A stretch of DNA of 64,000 bases from an uncultured Veillonellaceae bacterium (GTDB taxonomy: Bacteria > Bacillota > Negativicutes > Veillonellales > Dialisteraceae), in assembly GCA_927353735.1 (NCBI GenBank), contig CAKMIA010000002.1, forward strand, positions 96,490 to 160,489. The letters run 5' to 3'. The notes under the pieces are model-generated. The model ran no database searches. It saw only the letters and a list, made by a program, of their open reading frames with translations, and had not been told where the DNA came from. Made by a program: the position numbers and the translations under genes. Shown here one piece after another: positions 1 through 6,967 of this stretch. Within the stretch, counting starts at the first letter, position 1. Each line of letters opens with the position of its first letter.

Positions 1-361
1 CCGGGTAGAGCGCCAGCGCCTGCCGCACCAGCGTCACGCCCTCATCGGGGGACCCGTCGAAAGCGATGAGAAGCCCCCGAAGCGCCAGCGCCTCATAATT
101 TTTGTCCGACTGCCCGAGAGCCTCTCCGGTGAGAGCCAGCGCCCGCGCCGCATCGCCCGCACCGTACGCCGCCAGCGCATCCCGGGAGAGAGCCGCCGAT
201 GCCTCGGGGATCACCGGCGGCTCTGCCTTCGTCGGGACCGGCGCCGCCTCCTCTGCCATGGGGACGACCTGCGGCGGGCCCGACGGGGCCGAAGGCTCAC
301 CGGGCGCACCACAGCCGCCGAGGAACAACGCCGAAGCGAGAAACAGAGCCGCATATTTCAT
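1..361 (-). CDS. Lipoprotein with TPR-like repeat, partial (runs off left edge)
   Basis: Reading the minus strand from ATG at 361 gives an open frame to the window edge (about 120 codons). The N-terminus is a lipoprotein signal: MKY, a hydrophobic stretch, then lipobox LGGC with Cys17. A Pro/Ala/Glu-rich linker follows, then a helical segment with Ala-rich alpha-alpha spacing (ALSRDALAAYGAGDAARAL ... ALALRGLLIAFDG) typical of tetratricopeptide repeats. The start has an ideal AGGAGG site at 370-375 on the minus strand and a good upstream promoter. Inference: a membrane-anchored TPR protein; no specific function can be assigned because the C-terminus is missing. Confidence 0.75.
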   Translation of the reverse strand, partial: MKYAALFLASALFLGGCGAPGEPSAPSGPPQVVPMAEEAAPVPTKAEPPVIPEASAALSRDALAAYGAGDAARALALTGEALGQSDKNYEALALRGLLIAFDGSPDEGVTLVRQALALYP

Positions 362-388
362 AGAGGATACCTCCTGCCTTTTTCTGTT

Positions 389-417
389 ATTGTACGGACA
401 GGGGAGAGGCCGCGCAA
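389..417 (-). promoter_or_regulatory. Sigma70-type promoter for the lipoprotein gene
   Basis: On the minus strand, TTGCGC (417-412), a 17-nt spacer, then TACAAT (394-389), followed by the AGGAGG ribosome site and ATG at 361. Hexamer match and spacing are good. Confidence 0.6.
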
Positions 418-431
418 GACCGGCGCTCCCT

Positions 432-446
432 GTAGTATAATGAAAA
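432..446 (+). repeat. Left copy of 15-bp direct repeat flanking AT-rich islet
   Basis: GTAGTATAATGAAAA occurs here and again, identical and in the same orientation, at 1896-1910. The AT-rich Panacea gene pair lies exactly between the copies. The repeat includes a TATAAT hexamer (436-441). It may be a target-site duplication or recombination footprint. Confidence 0.6.
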
Positions 447-512
447 AAACAGTTTTGATATTTGGCGTTTTAATTTTGTTATAAACGAAATTTAGTAAAT
501 GGAGAGGTAAGA

Positions 513-983
513 ATGATGAAAGCGCCATATGATGTACTTGATGTATGCAGATATGTCATTGGTTATTGTAATGCTAATGATTATCCTATTTCGAATTTAA
601 AATTACAGAAATTGTTGTATTTTATCCAAGCTTATTTTTTGACACAATTGGGAAGACCTTGCTTCGCTGAAGATATTGAAGCTTGGGACTTTGGTCCTGT
701 AGTTCCAGAAGCCTATCATCAATATAAGCAGTTTGGTGCTGGCTCTATCCCGTATGTTTTCAATGATCCGGAAAATTGGAATACAAAAAATATAGATGAT
801 GATGATAAAGAATATATTTGTCAGGTATTGGATGCATTGGCAAAATTTTCAGCTACAGATTTAGTAACTGTTACACATAGACAAGATCCGTGGAAGAACG
901 TATACGATTCAACAAAATATCATATTAAAATTACAAATGAGTCAATAAAAAAGTATTTTGATAGGCTGAATAATGAACGATAA
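513..983 (+). CDS. Panacea/SocA-like (DUF4065) domain protein, probable antitoxin
   Basis: A 156-residue protein made almost entirely of the Panacea (DUF4065, SocA-like) domain. The signature elements are ISNLKLQKLLYF (about residues 26-37) and AWDFGPVVPEAYH (57-69). Panacea proteins are known as promiscuous antitoxins that pair with many unrelated toxins, and SocA of Caulobacter is a relative acting as a proteolytic adaptor. GGAGAGG at 501-507 serves either ATG513 (5 nt) or ATG516 (8 nt). The stop overlaps the next gene by 11 bp, indicating a two-gene operon. Base composition is strikingly AT-rich compared with the GC-rich neighbours, so horizontal acquisition is likely. That it neutralises the downstream membrane protein is inference from gene order. 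Confidence 0.8.
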   Translation: MMKAPYDVLDVCRYVIGYCNANDYPISNLKLQKLLYFIQAYFLTQLGRPCFAEDIEAWDFGPVVPEAYHQYKQFGAGSIPYVFNDPENWNTKNIDDDDKEYICQVLDALAKFSATDLVTVTHRQDPWKNVYDSTKYHIKITNESIKKYFDRLNNER

Positions 984-1851
984 AGATGAATTTTTACAAC
1001 AATTGATGAAAGACTTCCAACAGGCGCTTGGGAATTATGCGAAGGAACAAGAGGAGAGTATCAAACTTAAGCATAGTCGTAAATTTATTACAGATTTATG
1101 CAGATCCTTTGATCAACCGACCAAAATATATGATCCCAAAAACTCTTATGACATTGTAGATAAATACATGCATAGTCAGGAAAAGTTGCCAAGGATATTA
1201 TATTCGGAAATCAGTAATAATATATTTTCCGCTAATGATAGAATTGGAAACATAATGACTAATCTTGAATGCTTGATTAAATATGCATTGGAAAGCGAGA
1301 GCGAGTTGGCGGATGAGGGTAGTGAACAAGATTATTTAGATAGAGAAGAAACCGTAAAAACTATATTACGTGTGTATGATCATATTCATTTAGCGGCAAG
1401 TCAGATTGCTGCTATGGAGAAAATTGCAAAGGACCAGGGGGATAAAATTCAACAAAGTGTAACAGGCTTTGAAGAAAAAATCGAAAAAATTAAAAATGAT
1501 TATGAGAAAAAGGTAGAAAAAGCACAGCAGAACTATGTAACGGTTTTGGGGATGTTCATTGCTATTTTATTGGCAATCGGCGGGATTTTTGCTGAAAGTA
1601 GTGCTATTTTTTCAAATATTGCACAGGCAGATAGTGCAAAGTTTATTCTTACTGTATCAATACTGACCGTTGTTTTAGGTAACATTATATTTTTTATGGC
1701 AAACTTTATTGCAAAAATTAGTGGAGTTAATTCGGAAGTATACGAAAAATGGTGGCTATATTACACAATTGCACTTGTAGCCGGAATTTTATTATCTTAC
1801 GGACTTTATTTTATAATGCCTGTTATTCATAAAGCGATTTTAAATATCTGA
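973..1851 (+). CDS. Three-TM coiled-coil membrane protein, candidate toxin/effector partner of Panacea gene
   Basis: 292 residues with no enzymatic motif that I recognise. Residues 1-145 are a predicted soluble helical domain containing RILYSEISNNIF (74-85). Residues about 145-188 are a charged Lys/Glu coiled coil. Three hydrophobic segments follow at about 189-207, 224-246 and 261-285, with a short C-terminal tail. It starts inside the Panacea gene (11-bp overlap), so translation is probably coupled. Membrane-active partners are known for Panacea antitoxins, which supports a toxin or abortive-infection effector role, but this specific architecture is unassigned. AT-rich codon use matches the Panacea gene and not the chromosome. 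Confidence 0.6.
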   Translation: MNDKDEFLQQLMKDFQQALGNYAKEQEESIKLKHSRKFITDLCRSFDQPTKIYDPKNSYDIVDKYMHSQEKLPRILYSEISNNIFSANDRIGNIMTNLECLIKYALESESELADEGSEQDYLDREETVKTILRVYDHIHLAASQIAAMEKIAKDQGDKIQQSVTGFEEKIEKIKNDYEKKVEKAQQNYVTVLGMFIAILLAIGGIFAESSAIFSNIAQADSAKFILTVSILTVVLGNIIFFMANFIAKISGVNSEVYEKWWLYYTIALVAGILLSYGLYFIMPVIHKAILNI

Positions 1852-1895
1852 TACTTTATGAGGCAAAAATAAGAGAAAGGCATTGCAGAATACAC

Positions 1896-1910
1896 GTAGT
1901 ATAATGAAAA
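1896..1910 (+). repeat. Right copy of 15-bp direct repeat; contains -10 element upstream of the SDR gene
   Basis: Identical to 432-446. TATAAT at 1900-1905 lies 22 nt before the SDR ribosome site and may be its -10. No convincing -35 lies 16-18 nt upstream of it, which would fit an islet having separated the hexamers. Confidence 0.55.
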
Positions 1911-1932
1911 GAAAAACAAAGGAGGCATGACC

Positions 1933-2700
1933 ATGAGTCAGCTTGCATTCATCACCGGCGCGACCAGCGGCATCGGCCGCGCCACCGCGGAAGCCCTCGC
2001 GGCCAAAGGCTACCGTCTGGCCCTCGCGGCACGGAACGGAGAAAAACTGGAAGATACGGCGGAGGATTTCCGCATGAAGTACAATGCAGAGGTCACCGTA
2101 TGGCCCCTCGACGTGCGCGACAGAGACGCCATCCGCGCCACCGCGGACAAAGTCATGGAGACCTGCGGCGTGCCGGACGTGCTCGTCAATGACGCCGGCC
2201 TCGCCCGCGGCCTCGAGCCCTACGGCGAGACCGCGCCGGACGACATCGAGCAGATGATCGACACCAATATCCGGGGCCTCTTCCTCGTCACCCGGGCCTT
2301 CCTGCCGGCCATGCTCGAACGGAACAGCGGCCACATCGTCAATCTCGGCTCCACCGCCGGCCTCTACGCCTATGCAGGGGCCGCCGTATACTGCGCCACC
2401 AAGGCGGCCGTCAAGACCTTCAGCGACGGCATCCGCATCGACGTCATCGACAGCGATATCAAGGTCACCACCATCCAGCCGGGCATCGTGCAGACCGCTT
2501 TCAGCGAAGTGCGCTTCCACGGCGACAAGGCCCGCGCCGACGCCGTCTATGAAGGCGTGGACGCACTCCAGGCAGAGGACATCGCCAATGTGATCGACTT
2601 CGTCCTGTCCCAGCCGAAACGCGTGCAGATCAGCGACGTGGTCATCATGGCAAACCAGCAGGCCACAGGCTTCATGGTGAGCAAGAAAAAGAAATCCTGA
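1933..2700 (+). CDS. Short-chain dehydrogenase/reductase (YdfG-like)
   Basis: A classical SDR of 255 residues with a Rossmann NAD(P) motif TGATSGIG (8-15), structural VNDAG (about 85-89), catalytic Ser140 (LGSTAG) and the active-site pair Tyr153/Lys157 in YCATK. Closest in pattern to YdfG-type 3-hydroxy acid/serine dehydrogenases, but the substrate cannot be read from sequence. Two ATGs lie close together (1927 and 1933). GGAGG at 1921-1925 is only 1 nt from the first and 7 nt from the second, so 1933 is chosen. GC-rich, chromosomal codon use. Monocistronic, followed by a tRNA with its own promoter. Confidence 0.85.
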   Translation: MSQLAFITGATSGIGRATAEALAAKGYRLALAARNGEKLEDTAEDFRMKYNAEVTVWPLDVRDRDAIRATADKVMETCGVPDVLVNDAGLARGLEPYGETAPDDIEQMIDTNIRGLFLVTRAFLPAMLERNSGHIVNLGSTAGLYAYAGAAVYCATKAAVKTFSDGIRIDVIDSDIKVTTIQPGIVQTAFSEVRFHGDKARADAVYEGVDALQAEDIANVIDFVLSQPKRVQISDVVIMANQQATGFMVSKKKKS

Positions 2701-2707
2701 TTCCACC

Positions 2708-2736
2708 TTGACAGGATAAAATATATCCGGTAAAAT
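2708..2736 (+). promoter_or_regulatory. Consensus sigma70 promoter for tRNA-Thr
   Basis: TTGACA (2708-2713), 17-nt spacer, TAAAAT (2731-2736), 13 nt before the mature tRNA. A perfect -35, as expected for a stable RNA gene. Confidence 0.8.
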
Positions 2737-2749
2737 TACATACGTTGAT

Positions 2750-2825
2750 GCCGGTATAGCTCAGCTGGTAGAGCGGCGCATTCGTAATGCGTAGGTCGTA
2801 GGTTCAAATCCTATTGCCGGCTCCA
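2750..2825 (+). tRNA. tRNA-Thr (anticodon CGU)
   Basis: 76 nt including an encoded CCA end. Acceptor stem GCCGGTA pairs with TGCCGGC (one G-U). D-arm GCTC/GAGC, anticodon stem GCGCA/TGCGT with loop TTCGTAA (anticodon CGT, reading ACG), T-arm GTAGG/CCTAT with loop TTCAAAT. Flanked by its own promoter and terminator. Confidence 0.95.
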
Positions 2826-2835
2826 CAGACATCGT

Positions 2836-2866
2836 ACCCGGAGGGAGAGATCCTTCCGGGTTTTCT
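2836..2866 (+). terminator. Intrinsic terminator after tRNA-Thr
   Basis: ACCCGGA ... TTCCGGGT hairpin followed by TTTTCTGTT. Confidence 0.75.
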
Positions 2867-2951
2867 GTTATTATTTCAAAAACAAAATGACGGCAAAGCC
2901 CTGCCTATAAAAAATTTTCCCATTGTATAGCATGAGGGGCGGAAAGTACGA

Positions 2952-3563
2952 ATGGACACTGGTGCGCGAATTAAATATTTGCGGGAAAAAAGTGGAATGT
3001 CTCAGGGGGAACTCGCTGATAAAATTGGTGTAACGCGAGCAACCATCGCAAAATACGAAAACGGATTCAGTTCTCCTAAAAGAACGATTGAAAAATTAAC
3101 ATCCATCTTTAATGTGACAACGGATTACATCTTGTGTAAGACTGATATACCTTATCCAAACATCAAAGCGAATAGGATACCTGTACTTGAGAAATTTTCT
3201 GAGGGAATCTCCTTTGAGGAAATTCAGTGTGTTGAGAATTATGAAGAAATACCAGCAACATGGGGAAATCCGAGTGAATACTTTGCTTTTCATATGCAGG
3301 GGCACTCTATGGAACCGCGCATCTGGGATGGAGATATTGTGATCGCTCACAAGCAGAATGATGTAGATAGCGGTGAGATAGCAGTAGTTCTTATTGGTAA
3401 TAGTAATGTTACAGTCAAACAAATAACAAAAATAAATGAGGGACTAATGCTCAGTGATTTTAATACATCCGTAAGTACACCACGGTTTTACACATCAAAA
3501 GAAGTGCATGATCTTTTGATTCGTATTATTGGTCGCATAAAAGAAGTTAGATGGAAACTGTGA
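2952..3563 (+). CDS. XRE-family/S24 peptidase transcriptional repressor (phage CI/LexA-like)
   Basis: 203 residues. An N-terminal helix-turn-helix (about 5-60, with MSQGELADKIGVTRATIAKYE) is joined to a C-terminal S24 self-cleaving peptidase domain. The catalytic serine is Ser119 in GHSMEP and the lysine is Lys156 in VTVKQ. Such repressors control lysogeny in phages and integrative elements and are inactivated by RecA-stimulated autocleavage after DNA damage. Here it stands alone between tRNA-Thr and rpsF, with AT-rich codon use unlike both neighbours and no integrase or other phage gene next to it. It is probably a relic of, or trans-acting regulator from, a mobile element. Confidence 0.85.
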   Translation: MDTGARIKYLREKSGMSQGELADKIGVTRATIAKYENGFSSPKRTIEKLTSIFNVTTDYILCKTDIPYPNIKANRIPVLEKFSEGISFEEIQCVENYEEIPATWGNPSEYFAFHMQGHSMEPRIWDGDIVIAHKQNDVDSGEIAVVLIGNSNVTVKQITKINEGLMLSDFNTSVSTPRFYTSKEVHDLLIRIIGRIKEVRWKL

Positions 3564-3701
3564 GACGAAGATGATGATATAAATTTACAATATAATTTTT
3601 CTGCTGGAACAGGATTAGGGCTTCTGGTACTGCTATTGAAAGGGCATTTTTATCAGGAGGATCAGGGAGTTTAATTTTCCCGATTTTATCGAAAAATTTC
3701 C

Positions 3702-3730
3702 TTGCACCGGCGGGGGCGTTTGTGTATAAT
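3702..3730 (+). promoter_or_regulatory. Promoter of rpsF-ssb-rpsR
   Basis: TTGCAC (3702-3707), 17-nt spacer, TATAAT (3725-3730). Transcription would start about 3737, leaving a leader of roughly 70 nt before rpsF. Confidence 0.8.
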
Positions 3731-3755
3731 ATTTAAGTCTAATGTTTTTAGGCAC

Positions 3756-3788
3756 TTCCAGCCCCTGGAATGCAGGGGACACAGGTCC
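3756..3788 (+). promoter_or_regulatory. Structured rpsF leader, possible S6:S18 autoregulatory RNA
   Basis: Two mutually exclusive perfect 6-bp stems can form: TTCCAG(3756-3761)/CTGGAA(3765-3770) and CCCCTG(3762-3767)/CAGGGG(3773-3778). A GGAC-ACAG-GTCC hairpin (3777-3788) sits just before the AAGGAGG site. rpsF leaders of many bacteria bind the S6:S18 complex. I could not match the published consensus by eye, so this is a candidate only. Confidence 0.35.
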
Positions 3789-3805
3789 AAGAAGGAGGCG
3801 ACAGT

Positions 3806-4090
3806 ATGAAGAAGTATGAAGTTATGTTCATCGTGAACGTAGCAGATGAAGAAGTGATCAAATCTGCTGTGGAACTTGTCAAGAGCACCATCGGAAAGAT
3901 CGGCGGCACCATCGACAAGGAAGATGAATGGGGCAAGCGTCAGCTGGCTTACGAAGTGAAGCACCAGACCGAAGGCTATTATGTAGTCATCGATTTCCAG
4001 GCTGATCCTGCACAGATCAAAGAACTTGACCGTGTCATCAAGATTCACGAAGAAATTATCCGTCATATCATTATCAAATTGGATGACTAA
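3806..4090 (+). CDS. rpsF: 30S ribosomal protein S6
   Basis: 94 residues (family about 95) starting MKKYEVMFIV, the typical S6 N-terminus. It binds 16S rRNA as a heterodimer with S18, encoded two genes downstream. The start at 3806 has AAGGAGG 8 nt upstream. An in-frame ATG at 3770 lies inside the leader hairpins and is rejected. First gene of the rpsF-ssb-rpsR operon; the gap to ssb is 15 bp. Confidence 0.97.
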   Translation: MKKYEVMFIVNVADEEVIKSAVELVKSTIGKIGGTIDKEDEWGKRQLAYEVKHQTEGYYVVIDFQADPAQIKELDRVIKIHEEIIRHIIIKLDD

Positions 4091-4105
4091 TCAGGAGACG
4101 AGACG

Positions 4106-4549
4106 ATGAATTCAGTACAGATTATGGGAAATCTGACGAGAGACCCGCAGATGCGCGCCACCAAGACCGGCAGAGCCGTGGCCTCTTTCAGCGTCGCCGT
4201 CAACAGAACGTACAGCGCACCGAACGGAGAGCAGAGAGAACTCACTGACTTCGTGAATGTGGTGGCCTGGGGTTCGCTGGCGGAAGCAGTCGGCAATCAG
4301 CTGAAGAAAGGGACCCGCGTATTCGTCGAAGGGCGTTATTCTTCCCGCTCCTATGAGACTCAGGATGGCCAGAAGCGTTATGTCACGGAAGTGACGGCCA
4401 ATCTGATCGCGCTGCCCATCGGCATGCAGCACAGCGCGCAGCCGGCGCAGGATATGGGTGGGTATGCTCAGCCCAGTGGATTCAGTCAGTCCAGAGGTAA
4501 TTTCAATCAGTTCGGCACGTCCAGAACGGATGAGGATATTCCGTTCTGA
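4106..4549 (+). CDS. ssb: Single-stranded DNA-binding protein
   Basis: 147 residues with an N-terminal OB fold (about 1-105: [17 protein letters not shown] ... FVNVVAWG ... [10 protein letters not shown]). A Gln/Ser/Gly-rich disordered linker follows, and the acidic DEDIPF tail that recruits SSB partner proteins. Lies between rpsF and rpsR in the order usual for Firmicutes. The stop overlaps sequence just upstream of rpsR. Confidence 0.97.
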   Translation: MNSVQIMGNLTRDPQMRATKTGRAVASFSVAVNRTYSAPNGEQRELTDFVNVVAWGSLAEAVGNQLKKGTRVFVEGRYSSRSYETQDGQKRYVTEVTANLIALPIGMQHSAQPAQDMGGYAQPSGFSQSRGNFNQFGTSRTDEDIPF

Positions 4550-4575
4550 TGCCGGTAAGACACGGAGGATACACA

Positions 4576-4809
4576 ATGAATAAGAGAGATAGAATCAGAA
4601 GACCGAGAAGAAAGGTCTGCCAGTGCTGCGTCGATCACGTCGACACGCTGGATTACAAGGATGTAGCGACGCTCCGTCACTTCATCTCTGAAAGAGGCAA
4701 GATTCTGCCCCGCCGCATTACGGGCACCTGCGCAAAGCATCAGCGCAAGATCAATCTGGCCATCAAGAGAGCAAGAGCTATCGCTCTGCTTCCCTTCAGC
4801 GCAGACTGA
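4576..4809 (+). CDS. rpsR: 30S ribosomal protein S18 (zinc-binding type)
   Basis: 77 residues, basic, ending ALLPFSAD. Start ATG 4576 has GGAGG 7 nt upstream; an upstream in-frame ATG at 4549 overlaps the ssb stop and would add a non-conserved leader. Cys residues in KVCQCC and TCAKHQ are those of the C+ (zinc-ribbon) form of S18, suggesting zinc dependence and the possibility of a C- paralogue elsewhere. Last gene of the operon, followed by a terminator. Confidence 0.96.
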   Translation: MNKRDRIRRPRRKVCQCCVDHVDTLDYKDVATLRHFISERGKILPRRITGTCAKHQRKINLAIKRARAIALLPFSAD

Positions 4810-4822
4810 GACAAATGAAGAG

Positions 4823-4852
4823 ACCGGTATGGCATGCCATGCCGGTTTTTTT
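4823..4852 (+). terminator. Terminator of the rpsF operon
   Basis: ACCGGTATGG/CCATGCCGGT-type inverted repeat centred on GGCATGCC, followed by seven or more T. Confidence 0.8.
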
Positions 4853-4945
4853 GTTGCCGGGGAATTTCCCGCAGGCAGGCTGCCGGGCTTGGCAGCTCAT
4901 GTATAATAGGAAGTACCACATGAGGAAACAGGGAGGTGCTGTGCG

Positions 4946-5455
4946 TTGACACTGCTGGACAGGCTGGCGATGGAGATGATCGCCTATGATAAAGGGGACC
5001 CGAAGCGGATTCATCATTTCCTGAAGGTCCATGATTTCGCACGGCTCATCGGCGTGGCCGAGGGGCTGGAGGAAAAGACGCTGTTCCGTCTGGAGGCAGC
5101 GGCATATGTCCACGATATCGGCATCCACGAGGGGGAGCGCCGGTTCGGTAGGAATGACGGCAAGATCCAGGAGGATCTGGGACCGGCGGAAGCGGAGGCG
5201 ATGCTGGAGCGGCTGGGCTTCGAGGCGGAGGATATCCGCCGCATTTCCTGGCTGGTGGGGCATCATCATTCGTACGGCTCGATTGACGGGCCCGATGCGC
5301 AGATCCTCGCCGAGGCGGATATGCTGGTGAATCAGTATGAGGACGGCGCGGACCGGAAGCGGAATGAGGCGCTGTATCACCGGCTGTACAAGACGGAGAC
5401 GGGGAAGCGCCTTTTCGAAACGCTGTATTTTGAGGAGTATGCGCCCCATGCGTGA
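4946..5455 (+). CDS. HD-domain phosphohydrolase
   Basis: 169 residues of HD superfamily metal-dependent phosphohydrolase. Visible metal ligands are H in VHDFARL (about 28-29), HD in YVHDIG (about 54-55) and HHH in VGHHHS (about 103-105). TTG start with GGGAGGT 8 nt upstream. The stop overlaps the start of the Nudix gene, forming HD-mutT-mutY. The substrate is unknown; by context a (modified) nucleotide is plausible. TATAAT at 4902-4907 is a likely -10, but no clear -35 is present. Confidence 0.8.
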   Translation: MTLLDRLAMEMIAYDKGDPKRIHHFLKVHDFARLIGVAEGLEEKTLFRLEAAAYVHDIGIHEGERRFGRNDGKIQEDLGPAEAEAMLERLGFEAEDIRRISWLVGHHHSYGSIDGPDAQILAEADMLVNQYEDGADRKRNEALYHRLYKTETGKRLFETLYFEEYAPHA

Positions 5456-5930
5456 TACGTCGCTGGTGTATCCTCTCCGCGCGGACGGCGCGGTGCTGCT
5501 CGGCCGGAAGCGGCGGGGCATGGGATACGGGAAATGGAACGGTTTCGGCGGCAAGATCGAGGCAGGGGAGACGATGCGCCAGTGTGCGGCGCGGGAGCTC
5601 TTCGAGGAGTGCGGCCTCACGGCGGCACCGGAGTCGCTGGAAATGGCGGCGGATCTGTATTTCTGTCAGCTGTCGGATATGTCCTGGTCTCATGCGGGCG
5701 TGGTGTATTTCGCCCGCACCTGGGAGGGGGCGCCCCGCATGTCTGATGAAATGGAGCCCCGGTGGTTCACGCTGGCAGAGCTTCCCTATGAGGAGATGTG
5801 GGAGGCGGACAAGATCTGGCTGCCCATGGTGCTCGCCGGGAAAAAGCTTCGCGGGACGGTGTATTTTGCGGAGGACGGCGACCACGTAACGGCCACGGAG
5901 TTCCGGGAGGTGCCTTTTGGAGAGAAATGA
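5448..5930 (+). CDS. Nudix hydrolase, probable 8-oxo-dGTP diphosphatase (MutT/MTH1-like)
   Basis: 160 residues with a complete Nudix box: GKIEAGE (about 30-36) then RELFEECG after seven residues, preceded by YGKWNGFGG as in MTH1-type 8-oxo-dGTPases. It would sanitise oxidised nucleotides before they enter DNA. Start 5448 overlaps the HD gene stop; ATG 5439 is an alternative three codons upstream with a closer GAGGAG. Its own end overlaps mutY by 14 bp. Assignment to 8-oxo-dGTP rests on motif style plus linkage to mutY. Confidence 0.82.
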   Translation: MRDTSLVYPLRADGAVLLGRKRRGMGYGKWNGFGGKIEAGETMRQCAARELFEECGLTAAPESLEMAADLYFCQLSDMSWSHAGVVYFARTWEGAPRMSDEMEPRWFTLAELPYEEMWEADKIWLPMVLAGKKLRGTVYFAEDGDHVTATEFREVPFGEK

Positions 5931-6948
5931 CTGGCCCCGGGTGCTGCTGGCGTGGTTCGACGTGAACCGGCGGGACCTGCCGTGGCGGGAATCGAAGCCG
6001 CGGAATCCCTATCATGTGTGGATCTCGGAGATCATGCTCCAGCAGACGCGGACGGAGGCGGTGAAGCCTTATTTCTCGGCTTGGATGGAGCGGTTTCCCA
6101 CCATTTCCGACGTGGCCGCCGCCGATGAGGCGGAGGTGCTCCATGCCTGGCAGGGGCTGGGCTATTACAGCCGGGCGCGGAATATCCACAAGGCGGCGCA
6201 GGTCATCGCGGAGCAGTACGGCGGCGTAATGCCCCGGGACCCGGAGGCCATCCGGGCGCTGCCGGGTATCGGCGACTACACGGCGGGAGCGGTGGCGTCC
6301 ATCGCCTACGGAGAGAAGCGGCCCGCAGTGGACGGCAATGTGCTCCGCGTGTATGCCCGGCTCTATGCGGTGCGGGAGGATATCCTGAAGAGCGCCGGCC
6401 GGAAGTGCATCACGAAGCTGGCGGAGGAGACGATCCCCGGAGACCGGCCGGGGGATTTCAATGAAGCGCTCATGGATCTGGGCGCGGAGGTGTGCATCCC
6501 GAAGCATCCCCGGTGCGCGGCCTGTCCCCTGCGGGCGTTCTGCGAGGCGTCGCGGCTGGGCATCGAGGCGGAGCTTCCGGTACGGACGAAGAAGAAGCCC
6601 CAGACGGAGTGGCAGGCGGCGTGCGCCATCGTGGAGCGGGACGGCCGGTTCCTGCTTCACCGGCGGCCCCCGAAGGGGATGCTGGCGAATATGTGGGAAT
6701 TTCCCATGGCGCTGGCGCCGGAGGCGGAGGAGAGCCGCACCGCGCTGGAAAAGCTGCTCGGCGGGCGCGTCGGGGAGCTGCGGTGGACGCTCACGCACGT
6801 CTTTACCCACCGGATCTGGCATATGCGCGCCTATGACATGGAGACGGCCGGTGCGCCGTCCGGAGAGGACTGGCGGTGGTTTACACGGGAGGAACTGCGT
6901 CAGATCCCGCTAGCGGGGCCTCATGCGAGGCTGGCCGCCATTGTATAA
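5917..6948 (+). CDS. mutY: A/G-specific adenine glycosylase
   Basis: 343 residues. Removes adenine mispaired with 8-oxoguanine. The helix-hairpin-helix is LPGIGDYTAGAV (115-126), catalytic Glu38 lies in EIMLQQT and Asp139 in VDGNV. The [4Fe-4S] cluster is C-x6-C-x2-C-x5-C (Cys193, 200, 203, 209). A C-terminal Nudix-like domain (about 225-340) reads the 8-oxoG strand. TTG start at 5917 with GGGAGG 6 nt upstream, inside the Nudix gene. Together with the upstream Nudix gene it forms a compact oxidised-guanine defence operon. Confidence 0.95.
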   Translation: MERNDWPRVLLAWFDVNRRDLPWRESKPRNPYHVWISEIMLQQTRTEAVKPYFSAWMERFPTISDVAAADEAEVLHAWQGLGYYSRARNIHKAAQVIAEQYGGVMPRDPEAIRALPGIGDYTAGAVASIAYGEKRPAVDGNVLRVYARLYAVREDILKSAGRKCITKLAEETIPGDRPGDFNEALMDLGAEVCIPKHPRCAACPLRAFCEASRLGIEAELPVRTKKKPQTEWQAACAIVERDGRFLLHRRPPKGMLANMWEFPMALAPEAEESRTALEKLLGGRVGELRWTLTHVFTHRIWHMRAYDMETAGAPSGEDWRWFTREELRQIPLAGPHARLAAIV

Positions 6949-6967
6949 ATGATTTCGGAGGCTGGTC

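Noticed and set aside
3564..3674. 36-codon open stretch in the same frame after the S24 repressor stop, ending in a hydrophobic segment
   Set aside because: No start codon or ribosome site, and the repressor C-terminus before the stop looks natural; at most a decayed remnant.
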